Shown piece by piece: positions 25,494 through 34,593 of a stretch of 64,000 nucleotides of DNA; position 1 is the first letter of the stretch, and each line of letters opens with the position of its first letter. A program made the position numbers and the translations under genes. The notes below the pieces were generated by a model. That model did not search any database. It was not told where the DNA came from and saw nothing but the letters and a program-made list of their open reading frames with translations. Source of the stretch: Streptomyces avidinii (GTDB taxonomy: Bacteria; Actinomycetota; Actinomycetes; Streptomycetales; Streptomycetaceae); contig NZ_BMVL01000005.1 in NCBI RefSeq assembly GCF_014650695.1, positions 186,001 to 250,000 on the forward strand, given 5' to 3'.

Positions 25494-26078
25494 TCAGGGG
25501 CGGCCCCTGACCGGCCTCCTCGACCCCCTCGGCGCACCGAGGGGGTCGAGTGCGTTCCGGGCGGGCCCGCCCCGGCGGGCCCCCGCGGCGACCAGGTCCA
25601 GCAGCGGCCGCCAGTCCTCCAGCACGCCCGCGTCCAGGTCCGCCGCGGCGGCCGAGTCCCGGGCGTGGCGCAGGGTGGCCACCGCCTCGGAGTCGGCCTC
25701 GGCCGCGGCGTCCGCGTCTGTGTCTGCGTCGGGTTCGGCGTCGTGGCGCGCGCCGGGCGCGCCCTCCTCGCCGTGGGCGCCCTCTTCGCCCGGGGCGCCC
25801 GACAGCCGTACCAGCCGGGCCACCCGCCGGCCCAGCAGGGGGCGGATCGCCTCCGCCGCCACTCCGACGGTAACCGTCCCGTCACTCAGACGGAGCAGCC
25901 GCCCGATGTCGTGGAGCAAGCCCGCGAGCTGCAGTTCCTTGTCGAAGGGGTGCGAGCGCCGCAGCAGGGCCGCGGTCCGCAGACCCTGGTCGTCGGGACC
26001 GCCGTGCAGGAGCTCCATCAGCTCCAGCACGCTTGCGACGTACGGCACTTGAGCTTCGGGCACCCCGGACTTCGCCAC
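25494..26078 (-). CDS. HD-domain phosphohydrolase-like protein
   Basis: A 194-residue protein. The N-terminal half is an HD fold: ELMELLHGGPDDQGLRTAAL, then RRSHPFDKELQLAGLLHDIG, giving the H...HD metal ligands. The middle is an acidic low-complexity linker (DAEPDADTDADAAAEADSE), followed by a helical part with DLDAGVLEDWRPLLDLV. Proteins like this act on nucleotides or inositol; the substrate is unknown. The last 15 codons are formed by the terminator hairpin, so the natural C-terminus may be poorly conserved. It is divergent from the short-peptide gene at 26359. Confidence 0.78.
   Translation of the reverse strand: MAKSGVPEAQVPYVASVLELMELLHGGPDDQGLRTAALLRRSHPFDKELQLAGLLHDIGRLLRLSDGTVTVGVAAEAIRPLLGRRVARLVRLSGAPGEEGAHGEEGAPGARHDAEPDADTDADAAAEADSEAVATLRHARDSAAAADLDAGVLEDWRPLLDLVAAGARRGGPARNALDPLGAPRGSRRPVRGRP
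25519..25550. terminator. Strong hairpin after the SDR gene
   Basis: CTCGACCCCCTCGG-CGCA-CCGAGGGGGTCGAG has a perfect 14-bp stem and a 4-base loop. It lies 45 bases after the SDR stop and inside the last codons of the opposite HD gene, so it can act as a bidirectional terminator. Confidence 0.85.
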
Positions 26079-26358
26079 CGCCGACCCCCTCCGTCACGCC
26101 CTGCGCGTCCGGGGTCGAGCAGATCACCCGTCACGTACCCGCAGCCCCACGACTTGCTGAACTAGGGGCGAAAGTAAGAGGGCGCAGCGGATTTTGCCTT
26201 CCGATAGAGCGGAGGTCCGCTCATATGTGTACTCTGGGGCATCAAGACGGCCCCCATCCGGGCCGCGCTCCACTAAGGCGCCACCGCGTCCGGAAACCCT
26301 TTATCCCTTGCCCGGCTCGCGGTCGCTTGCCGGGTTGCGCGACGCAAAGGAGTGCGCG

Positions 26359-26532
26359 GTGACTGAGAAGACCAAGCCCGAACCGACGGTCATGGAGCGG
26401 ACGGCAACCCGGGCGAAGCCCCGGACCGACGAACTCGGAAGTCTTGAGGTCTGGGCCCGATCCGCCCCGATCCGGCTGGCCGGCTACGAGGACGACCTGG
26501 CGGAAGCGCACATCCTGCCCGGCATCGACTAG
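26359..26532 (+). CDS. Short conserved-looking peptide gene
   Basis: A 57-residue peptide from GTG 26359 with a very good ribosome site (AAAGGAGTGCGCG). The N-terminal half is hydrophilic and Thr/Lys-rich (MTEKTKPEPTVMERTATRAK). The C-terminal half, LEVWARSAPIRLAGYEDDLA followed by EAHILPGID, looks highly constrained. It has no signal sequence, membrane segment or cysteines. A leader-like plus core-like layout is reminiscent of ribosomal-peptide precursors, but no modifying enzyme is adjacent; the next gene 180 bases on is an NAD-dependent epimerase-like protein. I recognise the style from streptomycete genomes but cannot name it. Confidence 0.65.
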   Translation: MTEKTKPEPTVMERTATRAKPRTDELGSLEVWARSAPIRLAGYEDDLAEAHILPGID

Positions 26533-26712
26533 CCCGCAGAGCGGTACCCGGCGCCCCCTCGTGCCCACGTGCACCGGGGGCGCTGCTCTGCCCGTCGGAG
26601 CGTGTCCGAAGCCCCGGTCCGGCCGGGTTCCCGGACCGGCTACGCCCTGAGCGTCATCGCCGAGGGCGATCACCGCTTCCCCCGCCCCACCCGCCCCGGC
26701 AGGCTGACGTGC

Positions 26713-27696
26713 ATGAAACTGCTGATGCTGGGTGGTACCGAATTCGTCGGACGCGCGATCACCGAGGACGCCCTGGCCCGGGGCTGGGAGGTGACCGTCT
26801 TCCACCGTGGTAACCACGCGCCCCCGCCGGGCACCTCCGCCCTGCACGGGGACCGCACCGCCCCCGGCGGCCTGGCCGCCCTCGCCGCGGGGGAGTGGGA
26901 CCTCGTCGTCGACACCTGGGGCGGTGCCCCCACTGCGGTACGCGACAGCGGCCGCCTGCTGCGCGACCGGGTCGGACACTACGCGTACATCTCCAGCCGC
27001 TCCGTGTACGCGTACCCCGCCCCCGCCGGCCTCGCCGAGGACGGCCTCCTCGTCGGGGGCTCGCCGGACGCCGGGTCGACCGCCTACGCCGAGGACAAGC
27101 GGGGCGCCGAACTCGCCGCCGTGGACGCCTTCGCCGACCGCGCCCTGCTGGTGCGGGCCGGGTTGATCCTGGGCCCGTACGAGAACGTCGGCCGGCTGCC
27201 GTGGTGGCTGAACCGCACCGCCCGCGGCGGTCCCGTGGTCGCCCCCGGACCGCGCGGACTCCCGCTCCAGTACATCGACGTACGCGACCTCGCGGGCTGG
27301 ACCCTGGACGCTGCCGCGGCCGGGCTCGGGGGCGCGTACAACCTGGTCTCCCCGGCCGGGCACGCCACGACGGGCACTCTCCTCGACGCCTGCGCCGCCA
27401 CCACCGGGAGCGGCGCCGACCTGCGCTGGACCGACCCGGCCCGGATCCTGGAGGCGGGCGTGGAGCCCTGGACCGAGCTCCCGATCTGGGTGCCCGAGGG
27501 GGAGGCCTACGACCACATGCACCGCGGGGACGTCTCCAGGGCGCTGGCCGCCGGCCTGAAGTGCCGGCCGGTCGAGGAGACCGTGGCCGATACCTGGGCC
27601 TGGCTGCGCACGCTCGGCGGCATCGCCCCGCAGCGGCCCGACCGGCCGGCCCCGGGCCTGTCCCCGGAGCGCGAGGCGGCCCTACTCGGGCTCTGA
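26713..27696 (+). CDS. NAD-dependent epimerase/dehydratase-like (extended SDR) protein
   Basis: A 327-residue extended SDR: MKLLMLGGTEFVGRAITEDA carries the Gly-rich NAD site, then WEVTVFHRGNHAPPPG, then YAYISSRSVYAYPAPAGLAE (Ser/Tyr active-site region) and STAYAEDKRGAELAAV (Y-x3-K). The C-terminal substrate part has LPIWVPEGEAYDHMHRGDVS. Related proteins resemble isoflavone-reductase/sugar-epimerase types. No sugar genes are adjacent. It converges with the next gene, overlapping 15 bases. The start ATG follows a weak ribosome site (GGCAGGCTGACGTGC). Confidence 0.85.
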   Translation: MKLLMLGGTEFVGRAITEDALARGWEVTVFHRGNHAPPPGTSALHGDRTAPGGLAALAAGEWDLVVDTWGGAPTAVRDSGRLLRDRVGHYAYISSRSVYAYPAPAGLAEDGLLVGGSPDAGSTAYAEDKRGAELAAVDAFADRALLVRAGLILGPYENVGRLPWWLNRTARGGPVVAPGPRGLPLQYIDVRDLAGWTLDAAAAGLGGAYNLVSPAGHATTGTLLDACAATTGSGADLRWTDPARILEAGVEPWTELPIWVPEGEAYDHMHRGDVSRALAAGLKCRPVEETVADTWAWLRTLGGIAPQRPDRPAPGLSPEREAALLGL

Positions 27697-29121
27697 CGCT
27701 CGTGCGTCCGCGAGGCGGGTCGGCGGGAGGTACTCGCGCACCAGCGTGCGGTGCCACCAGGCCCCCGTCTCGCGCAGCTCCCGCCACGTCGTGAACCGGT
27801 AGCGGTACAGCAGGGCCCGGACGTGGACGGGCGGTGCGTCCGGGAACGGGTTGTCGCGCAGCAGCCGCAGCGTGTCCCGGTCGCCCGCCAGCAGCCGCTC
27901 CACGAAAGGCCCGAACCAGTCCCGCGCGTAGTCGGGGGAGATCGCCGCGAACCACATCAGCCAGTCCAGCCGCAGGTGGTACGGGGCGAACTGGCGCGGG
28001 ATCCGATAAATGTCACCCGGTTTGCCCTTGAAGCCGTACGCGCGCCAGTCCCCGTCCGCGCGCGGCACCCGGTCCGCGGTGCCCTCCACCACCACCTCCA
28101 TCCGGACCCGGCCGACCGAGCCGAAGGCCCCGTAGGTGTTCACCAGGTGGAGCGCGTCGAAGGAGCGGTTCATCACCTGGCGGCGCGAGACCATGTTGAG
28201 CACGGGGTGGCGGCTGAGGAACAGTACGAGGGCCGTCACCGCGCACACCAGGACCACGAACCACACCGGAGACGTGCGCGAGGCGGCTGCCGGGGGAGGG
28301 CCGGCGATCCCGGTGAAGTCGACGGCCGAGACGGCCAGGGTGATCGTCAGCCAGTTCAGCCAGGCGAAGTTGCCCGACAGCACCAGCCACAGCTGGGTCG
28401 CGATGATGATCCCGGCAGCGTACGAGGCCACCGGCTGCGGGGTGAACAGCAGCACCGGGACGACCAGTTGGGTCACGTGGTTGGCCGCGCACTCCACCCG
28501 GTGCAGCGGCTTCGGCAGGTGGTGGAAGAACCAGCTCAGCGGCCCCGCCATCGGCTGGGTCTCGTGATGGAAGTACAGGCAGGTCAGCTTGCGCCAGCAG
28601 GAGTCCCCGCGCAGCTTGATCAGTCCGGCCCCGAATTCCACGCGGAAGAGCACCCAGCGCAGCAGCCACAGCACCAGTACGGGAGGTCCGGCCCGTGCGT
28701 TGCCGAGGAACACGGCGAGGAAACCCACCTCCAGCAGCAGCGACTCCCAGCCGAAGGAGTACCAGGTCTGCCCCACGTTCACGATCGAGAGGTAGAGCAC
28801 CCATAGCGCGGCCCACATGGCCATGGCCGCAGCCAGCGGCACCTCGTCCCCTGCCCCGGCGGCCAGCGCCGCCGCCAGCGCGGCCCCGCCCCAGGCGCAG
28901 CCGGCGAAGAGCCGGTCGGAATAGCGCAGTTGGAACAGGCTCGGGGCGTGCCGGAAGGGCACGTACCGTACGTAGCGCGGCACGGGCAGCATGCCGTGCG
29001 CCCCGATCAGGGCCCGGAACTGCAGGGCGGCCCCGACGAAGGCGACGAGGTAGACACCGGCCAGGGCCCGCTGGAAGATCAGCCGGGCGAGCCAGTATCC
29101 GGGCGCCGTGAACCAGTCCAT
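27682..29121 (-). CDS. Lipase maturation factor (LMF1)-family membrane protein
   Basis: A 479-residue integral membrane protein with several helices in the first 320 residues, starting MDWFTAPGYWLARLIFQRAL. Family blocks include QTWYSFGWESLLLEVGFLAV, WLLRWVLFRVEFGAGLIKLR, WRKLTCLYFHHETQPMAGPL and FAPYHLRLDWLMWFAAISP. In animals LMF1 is an ER factor for lipase folding. In bacteria the role is unknown, perhaps folding or translocating exported enzymes. GATACTGGAGGCG precedes ATG 29121. The DUF1990 gene ends 21 bases upstream, so it may be the distal part of the YndJ-DUF1990 operon. Confidence 0.92.
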   Translation of the reverse strand: MDWFTAPGYWLARLIFQRALAGVYLVAFVGAALQFRALIGAHGMLPVPRYVRYVPFRHAPSLFQLRYSDRLFAGCAWGGAALAAALAAGAGDEVPLAAAMAMWAALWVLYLSIVNVGQTWYSFGWESLLLEVGFLAVFLGNARAGPPVLVLWLLRWVLFRVEFGAGLIKLRGDSCWRKLTCLYFHHETQPMAGPLSWFFHHLPKPLHRVECAANHVTQLVVPVLLFTPQPVASYAAGIIIATQLWLVLSGNFAWLNWLTITLAVSAVDFTGIAGPPPAAASRTSPVWFVVLVCAVTALVLFLSRHPVLNMVSRRQVMNRSFDALHLVNTYGAFGSVGRVRMEVVVEGTADRVPRADGDWRAYGFKGKPGDIYRIPRQFAPYHLRLDWLMWFAAISPDYARDWFGPFVERLLAGDRDTLRLLRDNPFPDAPPVHVRALLYRYRFTTWRELRETGAWWHRTLVREYLPPTRLADARASEPE

Positions 29122-29141
29122 CGCCTCCAGTATCGGACCGG

Positions 29142-29675
29142 TCAGCCGGTGGTGGCCAGCCTGCGCAGGTGGTGGCCCAGCCGGCGGGCGTAGCGGAGCT
29201 GGAGGAAGGGGACGACCGGGCCGGCGAGGCGGGTGTACCAGGTGTTCGGGCGGCTGAAGGCGGTGACCGTGAACCACACCGTGCCGTCCGGGTCCATGTC
29301 CACGATGAAGGACTCCTCCCCGCACTCGGGGTGCCCGGCCAGCGTTCCGTAGGCGAAACCGATGCGGGCGGGCTCGTACGCGGTCCAGATCACCTGGCAC
29401 GGGGCGTCGATCCGCAGCGGCCCGAGGCCGATCCCGACGACCACCCGGCTGCCGGGCCGGACCGCGCCGACGTCGGCCTGTACGCGCATTCCCGAGGTCC
29501 GGTGGGCGTGGAAGGTGGTGACGGCGGTCCCGGCCCCCTCGAACACGGCCCGGCCGTGCCCGAGGCGGGTGCGGTGGCGCAGGTGGTTGTATCCGGCGGG
29601 CAGCGGCCGGTGGGCCGTCGCGCCCCGGTCGGGGTAGTTGACGGTGTCCCGGCCGGCGCTGATGAGGCGGGTCAT
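29142..29675 (-). CDS. DUF1990 protein
   Basis: A 177-residue SRPBCC-like beta-rich protein with DUF1990 hallmarks: LPAGYNHLRHRTRLGHGRAV, then VVVGIGLGPLRIDAPCQVIW, then IGFAYGTLAGHPECGEESFI and VWFTVTAFSRPNTWYTRLAG. Members are uncharacterised. Its ATG overlaps the YndJ stop (ATGA), indicating co-translation, and the LMF1-like gene follows 20 bases later. The presumed promoter with two TTGAAC-N2-GTTCAA operators lies upstream of yndJ. A lipid- or hydrophobic-ligand-binding role is possible by fold. Confidence 0.88.
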   Translation of the reverse strand: MTRLISAGRDTVNYPDRGATAHRPLPAGYNHLRHRTRLGHGRAVFEGAGTAVTTFHAHRTSGMRVQADVGAVRPGSRVVVGIGLGPLRIDAPCQVIWTAYEPARIGFAYGTLAGHPECGEESFIVDMDPDGTVWFTVTAFSRPNTWYTRLAGPVVPFLQLRYARRLGHHLRRLATTG

Positions 29676-30601
29676 GGCGAGGTCTCCAGTCGGTCGGCGG
29701 TGGTGCGCGCGGTGGTGTGTGCAGGGATGCTGGTGCTGGTGCGGTCGGGGGCGGTGCGGGGCCCGGTGGTACGGGCGTCGGAGGCCAGCCGGCGCCAGGC
29801 GAGCAGCGCGCACAGGGCGAACCCGAGTGCGTTCCCGAGGCCGTGGGTGGCGGCCATCCAGGTCAGGGTGGGGTGCGGGATCCCGGTGGCCTCGCCGACC
29901 GCCCACCACAGGGCGAGCAGCATGGTGGCCACGAGCACGACGGCCGAGGTGGCGAGCAGGATCCGCGTGGTGCGGTCCCCGGTCGCGGGCCGGATCTCCT
30001 GCCAGGTCAGCAGGGCCACGGCCCACATCCCGCCGGTCAGGACCACTGCACCCAGCAGTTCGGCCCAGTCGTCGACGAAGTAGCCGAGGAGGACGAGCAG
30101 GGTGCCCGCCGGAACGCTGTACGCCGCCCCGCGGGCGAGCCGGTCGGTCCCGGCGCGGCCGCCGAGGGTGCGGCACACCAGCCCGGCGACCAGGGCGGCG
30201 GTGAATCCGGCGAAGTGGAAGTGGGGCACGGTCAGCGCCAGGATGTCGAGGTCGAAGCCGAAGAGCCGGTACCCCGCGCGCTCGGCGACCAGGGCGGTGG
30301 CGGCGACCGCGGGCGAGACCAGGGCGGTGGTGACGGCGATCGTGGGCGGGGCGAGGGGCCGGACCCGCAGCCGCCGGACCGGCGCGCGGGCCGCGAGCAC
30401 CAGGCAGGCCGCCGCGTACAGCGAGGCGAGCGCGGTGGCGGGCGTTCCGCGCGGCAGCCACAGGCACAGGGCTCCGGGGGCGGCCGCGAGCGGCCAGAGC
30501 CGGGCCGTACGCAGGAGCCGGTCCGGGTCGATGAGCCGCAGGCCGGCCGGGACGACGTAGAGCATGCCCAGGGTGACGATCACGTTCACCAGTACCGTCA
30601 C
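29672..30601 (-). CDS. YndJ-family membrane protein
   Basis: A 309-residue polytopic protein, eight or nine hydrophobic segments, with YndJ features: VNVIVTLGMLYVVPAGLRLI at the start, then a conserved LDILALTVPHFHFAGFTAAL around residue 140 and TWMAATHGLGNALGFALCAL near 270, whose His residues are notable within membrane segments. The tail after about 285 is Thr/Arg-rich. Function is unknown. A promoter (-35 TTGAAC, 17 bases, TAGGCT) and two palindromes lie in the 90 bases upstream. DUF1990 is translationally coupled. Confidence 0.87.
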   Translation of the reverse strand: MTVLVNVIVTLGMLYVVPAGLRLIDPDRLLRTARLWPLAAAPGALCLWLPRGTPATALASLYAAACLVLAARAPVRRLRVRPLAPPTIAVTTALVSPAVAATALVAERAGYRLFGFDLDILALTVPHFHFAGFTAALVAGLVCRTLGGRAGTDRLARGAAYSVPAGTLLVLLGYFVDDWAELLGAVVLTGGMWAVALLTWQEIRPATGDRTTRILLATSAVVLVATMLLALWWAVGEATGIPHPTLTWMAATHGLGNALGFALCALLAWRRLASDARTTGPRTAPDRTSTSIPAHTTARTTADRLETSP

Positions 30602-30634
30602 CCTGAACTCCCCCGATGCCCTGCGGTCAAAGCC

Positions 30635-30689
30635 TTGAACGCGTTCAACTCCCGGTGGTGAGCCTACGGGGTTCCTTGAACATGTTCAA
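30635..30689 (-). promoter_or_regulatory. yndJ promoter with two TTGAAC-N2-GTTCAA operators
   Basis: The copies are TTGAACGCGTTCAA at 30635-30648 and CTTGAACATGTTCAAG (a perfect 16-bp palindrome) at 30675-30690, 41 bases apart, about four helical turns. On the minus strand the upstream copy supplies TTGAAC as the -35, followed after 17 bases by TAGGCT at 30666-30661. The other copy covers the region just after the expected transcription start. This is the classic layout for a cooperatively binding repressor. The same arms occur at 3135-3148. Confidence 0.75.
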
Positions 30690-30764
30690 GATGCTCTCCG
30701 GTTGCGCCTCCCGCGTGGATGGGGCAGACAGGAGGGAGCAATCGGGGCGAAAAGGGAGAATCAA

Positions 30765-32030
30765 GTGAACGGACCGTCACTTCCGACACCGCGTCAGGCG
30801 TCGCGTCGTCATGCACCCGCAGGCGCCGCCCTCTTCGCCCTCCTCGGCCTGCTCGCCGCGGCCTGCGGCAGCCCGGAGGAGCCGAAGGGTGCCGCCGGAG
30901 CCGAGAGCCAGGAGGTCTACCTCCAGCCGGTCGCCTCCGCCGGACCGGACCCCTTCACCCCCTCCTCGGCCACCGCCGAGTCGGCCCCTGTGCAACCCCC
31001 GCTCCCCAACGCGACCGGTCAGGGCATCCGCACCGTCAACGCGGCCACCCCCGGCCTGTACGGCGGCACCCAGCGGCTCGGCAGCTGCGACGTGGAACAG
31101 CAGGTGCGCTTCCTGACTGCCGACGACGCCAAGGCCCGGGCCTTCGCCGAGGCCTCGAACATCGAAGCGGCCAAGATCCCCGACTTCCTGCGCGGTCTCA
31201 CCCCCGTCGTCCTGCGCGCCGACACCCGGGTCACCAACCACGCCTTCCGCGACGGAGGCGCCGACGACTTCCAGTCCGTCCTCCAGGCCGGCACCGCAGT
31301 CCTCGTGGACGAGCACGGCATGCCCAGGGTGCGCTGCGGCTGCGGAAACCCGCTGGCCTCCCCGCGCGCCGCCAAGGGGTCCCCGGTGCACAAGGGCGAC
31401 CCGTGGAGCGGCTACCAGGCCAACCAGGTCGTCGTCATCGAACCCACCACGCACGTGATCAACAACCTGGTCATCGTCAACATCGCCGACAACACCTGGA
31501 TCGAGCGCAAACGGGGGGACGACGGCGCCCAGGACCGGCCGCCGAAGGCCCTGCCCGCCTTCGACCCGGCCGCCGGCATCCCCGACGGGCCCCTCACCCC
31601 GCCCGGAACCACGACCGGCGACCCGTGCCGGAGCCAGGCCGCACCCGCCTCGCCGAACGCGGCAGCGGGGCCGGTCCCGGGAGAGACGGACTGCCCGGCG
31701 GATCCGCAGGCCCCGCCGAACCCACCCGGCCAGACCCGGCCGCAGAACCCGGAAGCGCCCTCGAACCCTGGCACCGGGCCGCAGCAGCAGCCGCCGTCCG
31801 ACACCTCGCCGTCGGACATCCTCCCCGCGGACCCCCAGTCGGGCATGCCGCCGCTGGACCCGGGCGAGCCCGGGTACCCGATGGAGTCCGACGGATCGGC
31901 CCCGCTGCCGAACGATTCCGTAGATCCCTACAATCCGGACCTGCCGTCCGACCCGTCCGTGGACCCGTCCGTGGACCCGGACCTGCAGCCGCGGCCCTCG
32001 GACGAGGGGACCGCGCTGGAGAGCGCCTGA
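30765..32030 (+). CDS. DUF6777 lipoprotein
   Basis: A 421-residue exported lipoprotein. The signal has RR then ALFALLGLLAAAC with lipobox Cys34. The folded part (about 50-265) carries the DUF6777 blocks LYGGTQRLGSCDVEQQVRFL, then AEASNIEAAKIPDFLRGLTP, then VLVDEHGMPRVRCGCGNPL and WIERK. Four conserved cysteines probably pair. The C-terminal 150 residues are Pro/Ser/Asp-rich, with PSDPSVDPSVDPD repeats, likely spanning the wall. AAAGGGAGAATCAA before GTG 30765 supports the start. It is followed by a phosphatase gene 25 bases on, which may share its transcript. Confidence 0.88.
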   Translation: MNGPSLPTPRQASRRHAPAGAALFALLGLLAAACGSPEEPKGAAGAESQEVYLQPVASAGPDPFTPSSATAESAPVQPPLPNATGQGIRTVNAATPGLYGGTQRLGSCDVEQQVRFLTADDAKARAFAEASNIEAAKIPDFLRGLTPVVLRADTRVTNHAFRDGGADDFQSVLQAGTAVLVDEHGMPRVRCGCGNPLASPRAAKGSPVHKGDPWSGYQANQVVVIEPTTHVINNLVIVNIADNTWIERKRGDDGAQDRPPKALPAFDPAAGIPDGPLTPPGTTTGDPCRSQAAPASPNAAAGPVPGETDCPADPQAPPNPPGQTRPQNPEAPSNPGTGPQQQPPSDTSPSDILPADPQSGMPPLDPGEPGYPMESDGSAPLPNDSVDPYNPDLPSDPSVDPSVDPDLQPRPSDEGTALESA

Positions 32031-32055
32031 CCGGCCCGTGTGTCATGGTGGATCG

Positions 32056-34101
32056 GTGCCGACCACCGTATCGCTGCCGGACGACTGGCCCGCACACCCG
32101 GACCGGTCGCTGTCGCTGAACCGCATGGGCAGTTTCGACTGGGACCTGGTCACCGGTCTCATGCACATGGACGAAGCCGCCCTCGACGTCTTCGACACGA
32201 CCCCCGGCGAGTACGACGGCCGGCCGGCATCCCTCAGCCCGCGCGTCCCTTCCACGGAGGGGCACCGCCTCGACGCCCTCGTCGCCTCCGCCCTCAAGAG
32301 CGGCGAGGACAGCTACGGCGCCTACTTCCGCATCCGCTGCCACGACGGGCGGCTGCGCTGGACGCACACCCAGGGCCGCGTCATGCGCGGCCGGGACGGA
32401 CGCCCGTACCGGATCATCGGCATCGTCCGGGACGCCACCGACGAGCTCAGCCACTCGGCGGAGCGGCTCGGCCTGGACGAGGAACGGCGCCGCCAGACAT
32501 CGGTGGTCGAGTCCACCACCGCCGCCCTCGCGCACGCCCGCACCGTGCGGGACGTCATCGACGTCATCGGCGACGCCCACGGCCTGGAACGGCTCGGCTC
32601 GATGGGCATGGTGATGGGCCTCGTCGAGGCCGGCCGGATCCACCTGGTCGCCGAGGGGCCGGAGGACAGCTTCGTCCCCGGCACCCGCTACACCCGCATC
32701 GACGAGCAGTACCCGATGAGCGAGGTCGTCCGCTCGCTGGAGCCGCGCTTCCTGAATTCGGCGCAGGAGTTCGCCCGGGACTACCCCGGGCTCTGGGAGA
32801 AGATCTCGTACATGCGGATCTCGGCGGCCGCCTATCTCCCGCTCATCGCGCAGGCCCGCCCGATCGGCGCGATCGGACTGCTCTACCAGGACAAGGACGG
32901 CTTCACCCAGGAGGAACGCAACCTGCTCGTCGCCCTGGGCAGCAGCATCGCGCAGAGTCTCCAGCGGGCGATGCTGCTGGAGCAGGAGCACGACCTGGCC
33001 GAGAGCCTGCAGCAGGCCATGCTGCCGCGGCGGATCCCGTCGGTGTCCGGTGGGGAGATCGCCGTACGCTACCGCTCCGCCCGGATGGGCCGGGACATCG
33101 GCGGCGACTGGTACGACGTCATCCCGCTGCCCGGCGGCCGGGTCGGCGCGGTCATCGGCGACGTCCAGGGCCACGACACGCACGCGGCGGCGGTCATGGG
33201 CCAGCTGCGGATCGTGCTGCGCGCGTACGCCGCCGAGGGGCACTCGCCCGGCACGGTCATGGCCCGGGCCTCCGTCTTCCTGCACGAGCTGGACACCGAC
33301 CGGTTCGCGACGTGCACGTACGTGGAGGCCGACCTCTCGACGGGCGTGCTCCAGCTGGTGCGGGCGGGCCACATCGACCCGCTGCTGCGCACCCGCGACG
33401 GGGACTGCCACCGGCTGCCGGTGAGCGGCGGGATGCCGCTCGGCCTCTCGGCGGAGTTCGGCCGCCTGGAGTACCCGGTGACCACGGTGGAACTGGACCC
33501 GGGCGAAACGCTCCTGCTGTGCACGGACGGCCTGGTGGAACAGCCCGGCGCCGACCTCGACGACGGGATCCAGCTCCTCGGCTCCCACGTCCGTGGCGGA
33601 CCGGCGGACCCGCAACTCCTGGCGGACCGGCTGGTCGAGCTCGCCGACGAACGCGGCGGGGACGACGACATGGCGCTGCTCCTGCTGCGCCGCCATGTGG
33701 TGGCCGCCCCGGAGGGCGGCGGCCGCCTCCAGCAGCACGTGGCACCGGGCGACCCGGAGGCTCTGGTGGCCGCCCGGCACATGATCGGTGCGGCGGTGCG
33801 CGCGTGGGGCGCGCGGGAACGGGCCGACGAGATCGAACTGGTCGCGGACGAACTGATCGTGAACGCCCTGATGCACACCGACGGCCCGGCGATCGTGACC
33901 CTACGGGTCCTGGCGGGCCCCCAGCGCAGACTCCGGGTGGAGGTCGAGGACCGCTCCAGCGCCCTGCCGCGCCGCCGCGAGGCGGGCGAGTCGGGCGTCT
34001 CGGGCCGCGGCCTGATGCTGGTGGACCGCCTGGCGGACGTCTGGGGCGTTGAGCCGCGGGGCGGCGGCAAATGCGTCTGGTGCGAATTCATCATGGGCTG
34101 A
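32056..34101 (+). CDS. PAS-GAF-SpoIIE phosphatase with C-terminal RsbW-like ATPase
   Basis: A 681-residue signalling protein. Order: PAS (about 20-125, MGSFDWDLVTGLMHMDEAAL ... GRPYRIIGIVRDAT), GAF (about 150-310, ending IGLLYQDKDGFTQEERNLLV), PP2C/SpoIIE (about 325-545; LQQAMLPRRIP, MGRDIGGDWYDVIPLPGGRV, GDDDMALLLLRR), and HATPase_c_2 (about 560-680; ELVADELIVNALMHTDGPAI, GVSGRGLMLVDRLADVWG). Such fusions carry both phosphatase and kinase arms of a partner-switching system acting on STAS proteins. GTG 32056 is preferred; GTG 32038 is possible. A 22-bp hairpin follows 117 bases downstream. Confidence 0.92.
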   Translation: MPTTVSLPDDWPAHPDRSLSLNRMGSFDWDLVTGLMHMDEAALDVFDTTPGEYDGRPASLSPRVPSTEGHRLDALVASALKSGEDSYGAYFRIRCHDGRLRWTHTQGRVMRGRDGRPYRIIGIVRDATDELSHSAERLGLDEERRRQTSVVESTTAALAHARTVRDVIDVIGDAHGLERLGSMGMVMGLVEAGRIHLVAEGPEDSFVPGTRYTRIDEQYPMSEVVRSLEPRFLNSAQEFARDYPGLWEKISYMRISAAAYLPLIAQARPIGAIGLLYQDKDGFTQEERNLLVALGSSIAQSLQRAMLLEQEHDLAESLQQAMLPRRIPSVSGGEIAVRYRSARMGRDIGGDWYDVIPLPGGRVGAVIGDVQGHDTHAAAVMGQLRIVLRAYAAEGHSPGTVMARASVFLHELDTDRFATCTYVEADLSTGVLQLVRAGHIDPLLRTRDGDCHRLPVSGGMPLGLSAEFGRLEYPVTTVELDPGETLLLCTDGLVEQPGADLDDGIQLLGSHVRGGPADPQLLADRLVELADERGGDDDMALLLLRRHVVAAPEGGGRLQQHVAPGDPEALVAARHMIGAAVRAWGARERADEIELVADELIVNALMHTDGPAIVTLRVLAGPQRRLRVEVEDRSSALPRRREAGESGVSGRGLMLVDRLADVWGVEPRGGGKCVWCEFIMG

Positions 34102-34217
34102 CCCCACCCCGTGCCTGCGGCCCGGCCGGGCCCGGCCTGCGGCACCGGTCCGTGACGGGGCGGACCCGGGTTGGAGAATCGCGGCTTCCCGGCGGGGGCG
34201 ACGTCCGCTGCGGGGTG

Positions 34218-34265
34218 CCGGGCCCGCTCCACCATCCGGCTGCCCGGATGGTGGAGCGGGCCCGG
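34218..34265. terminator. 22-bp perfect hairpin
   Basis: The left arm at 34218-34239 (CCGGGCCCGCTCCACCATCC and GG) is fully complementary to the right arm at 34244-34265, with loop CTGC. It lies 117 bases after the phosphatase stop in a 490-base non-coding gap. A terminator is most likely, although it is unusually far and has no T-run, as normal in Streptomyces. The remaining gap (34266-34593) shows no gene. Confidence 0.72.
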
Positions 34266-34593
34266 GCGAAACTCGCGGCGTCGTGCTCCGTCGGCGCCTG
34301 ACGCGCCCGCCCTGTGCAAGGGGGCGCACGGATCGCCCCCGGAGGTCCCCTCCGCACAGCGGACCGCTCGGCTTGGACGCCGAGGCGGGACCCGCCACCG
34401 GCGAGCGGTACGCGCTGATTGCCCGTACCTGACCCCCGTGGCGGCTTTTCGTCCCCGATCGGCCGAAGAACCGCTGGCCGCTACACGCAACCGCCGGGTG
34501 GAATGGCGGTGCGCCGCCCGACAGGGCGCTACGCACCGTCGCTCACCCCGCGGGCGCCCACCGGCGCCGCGGCCGACGACCAGGAGTCAGGAC

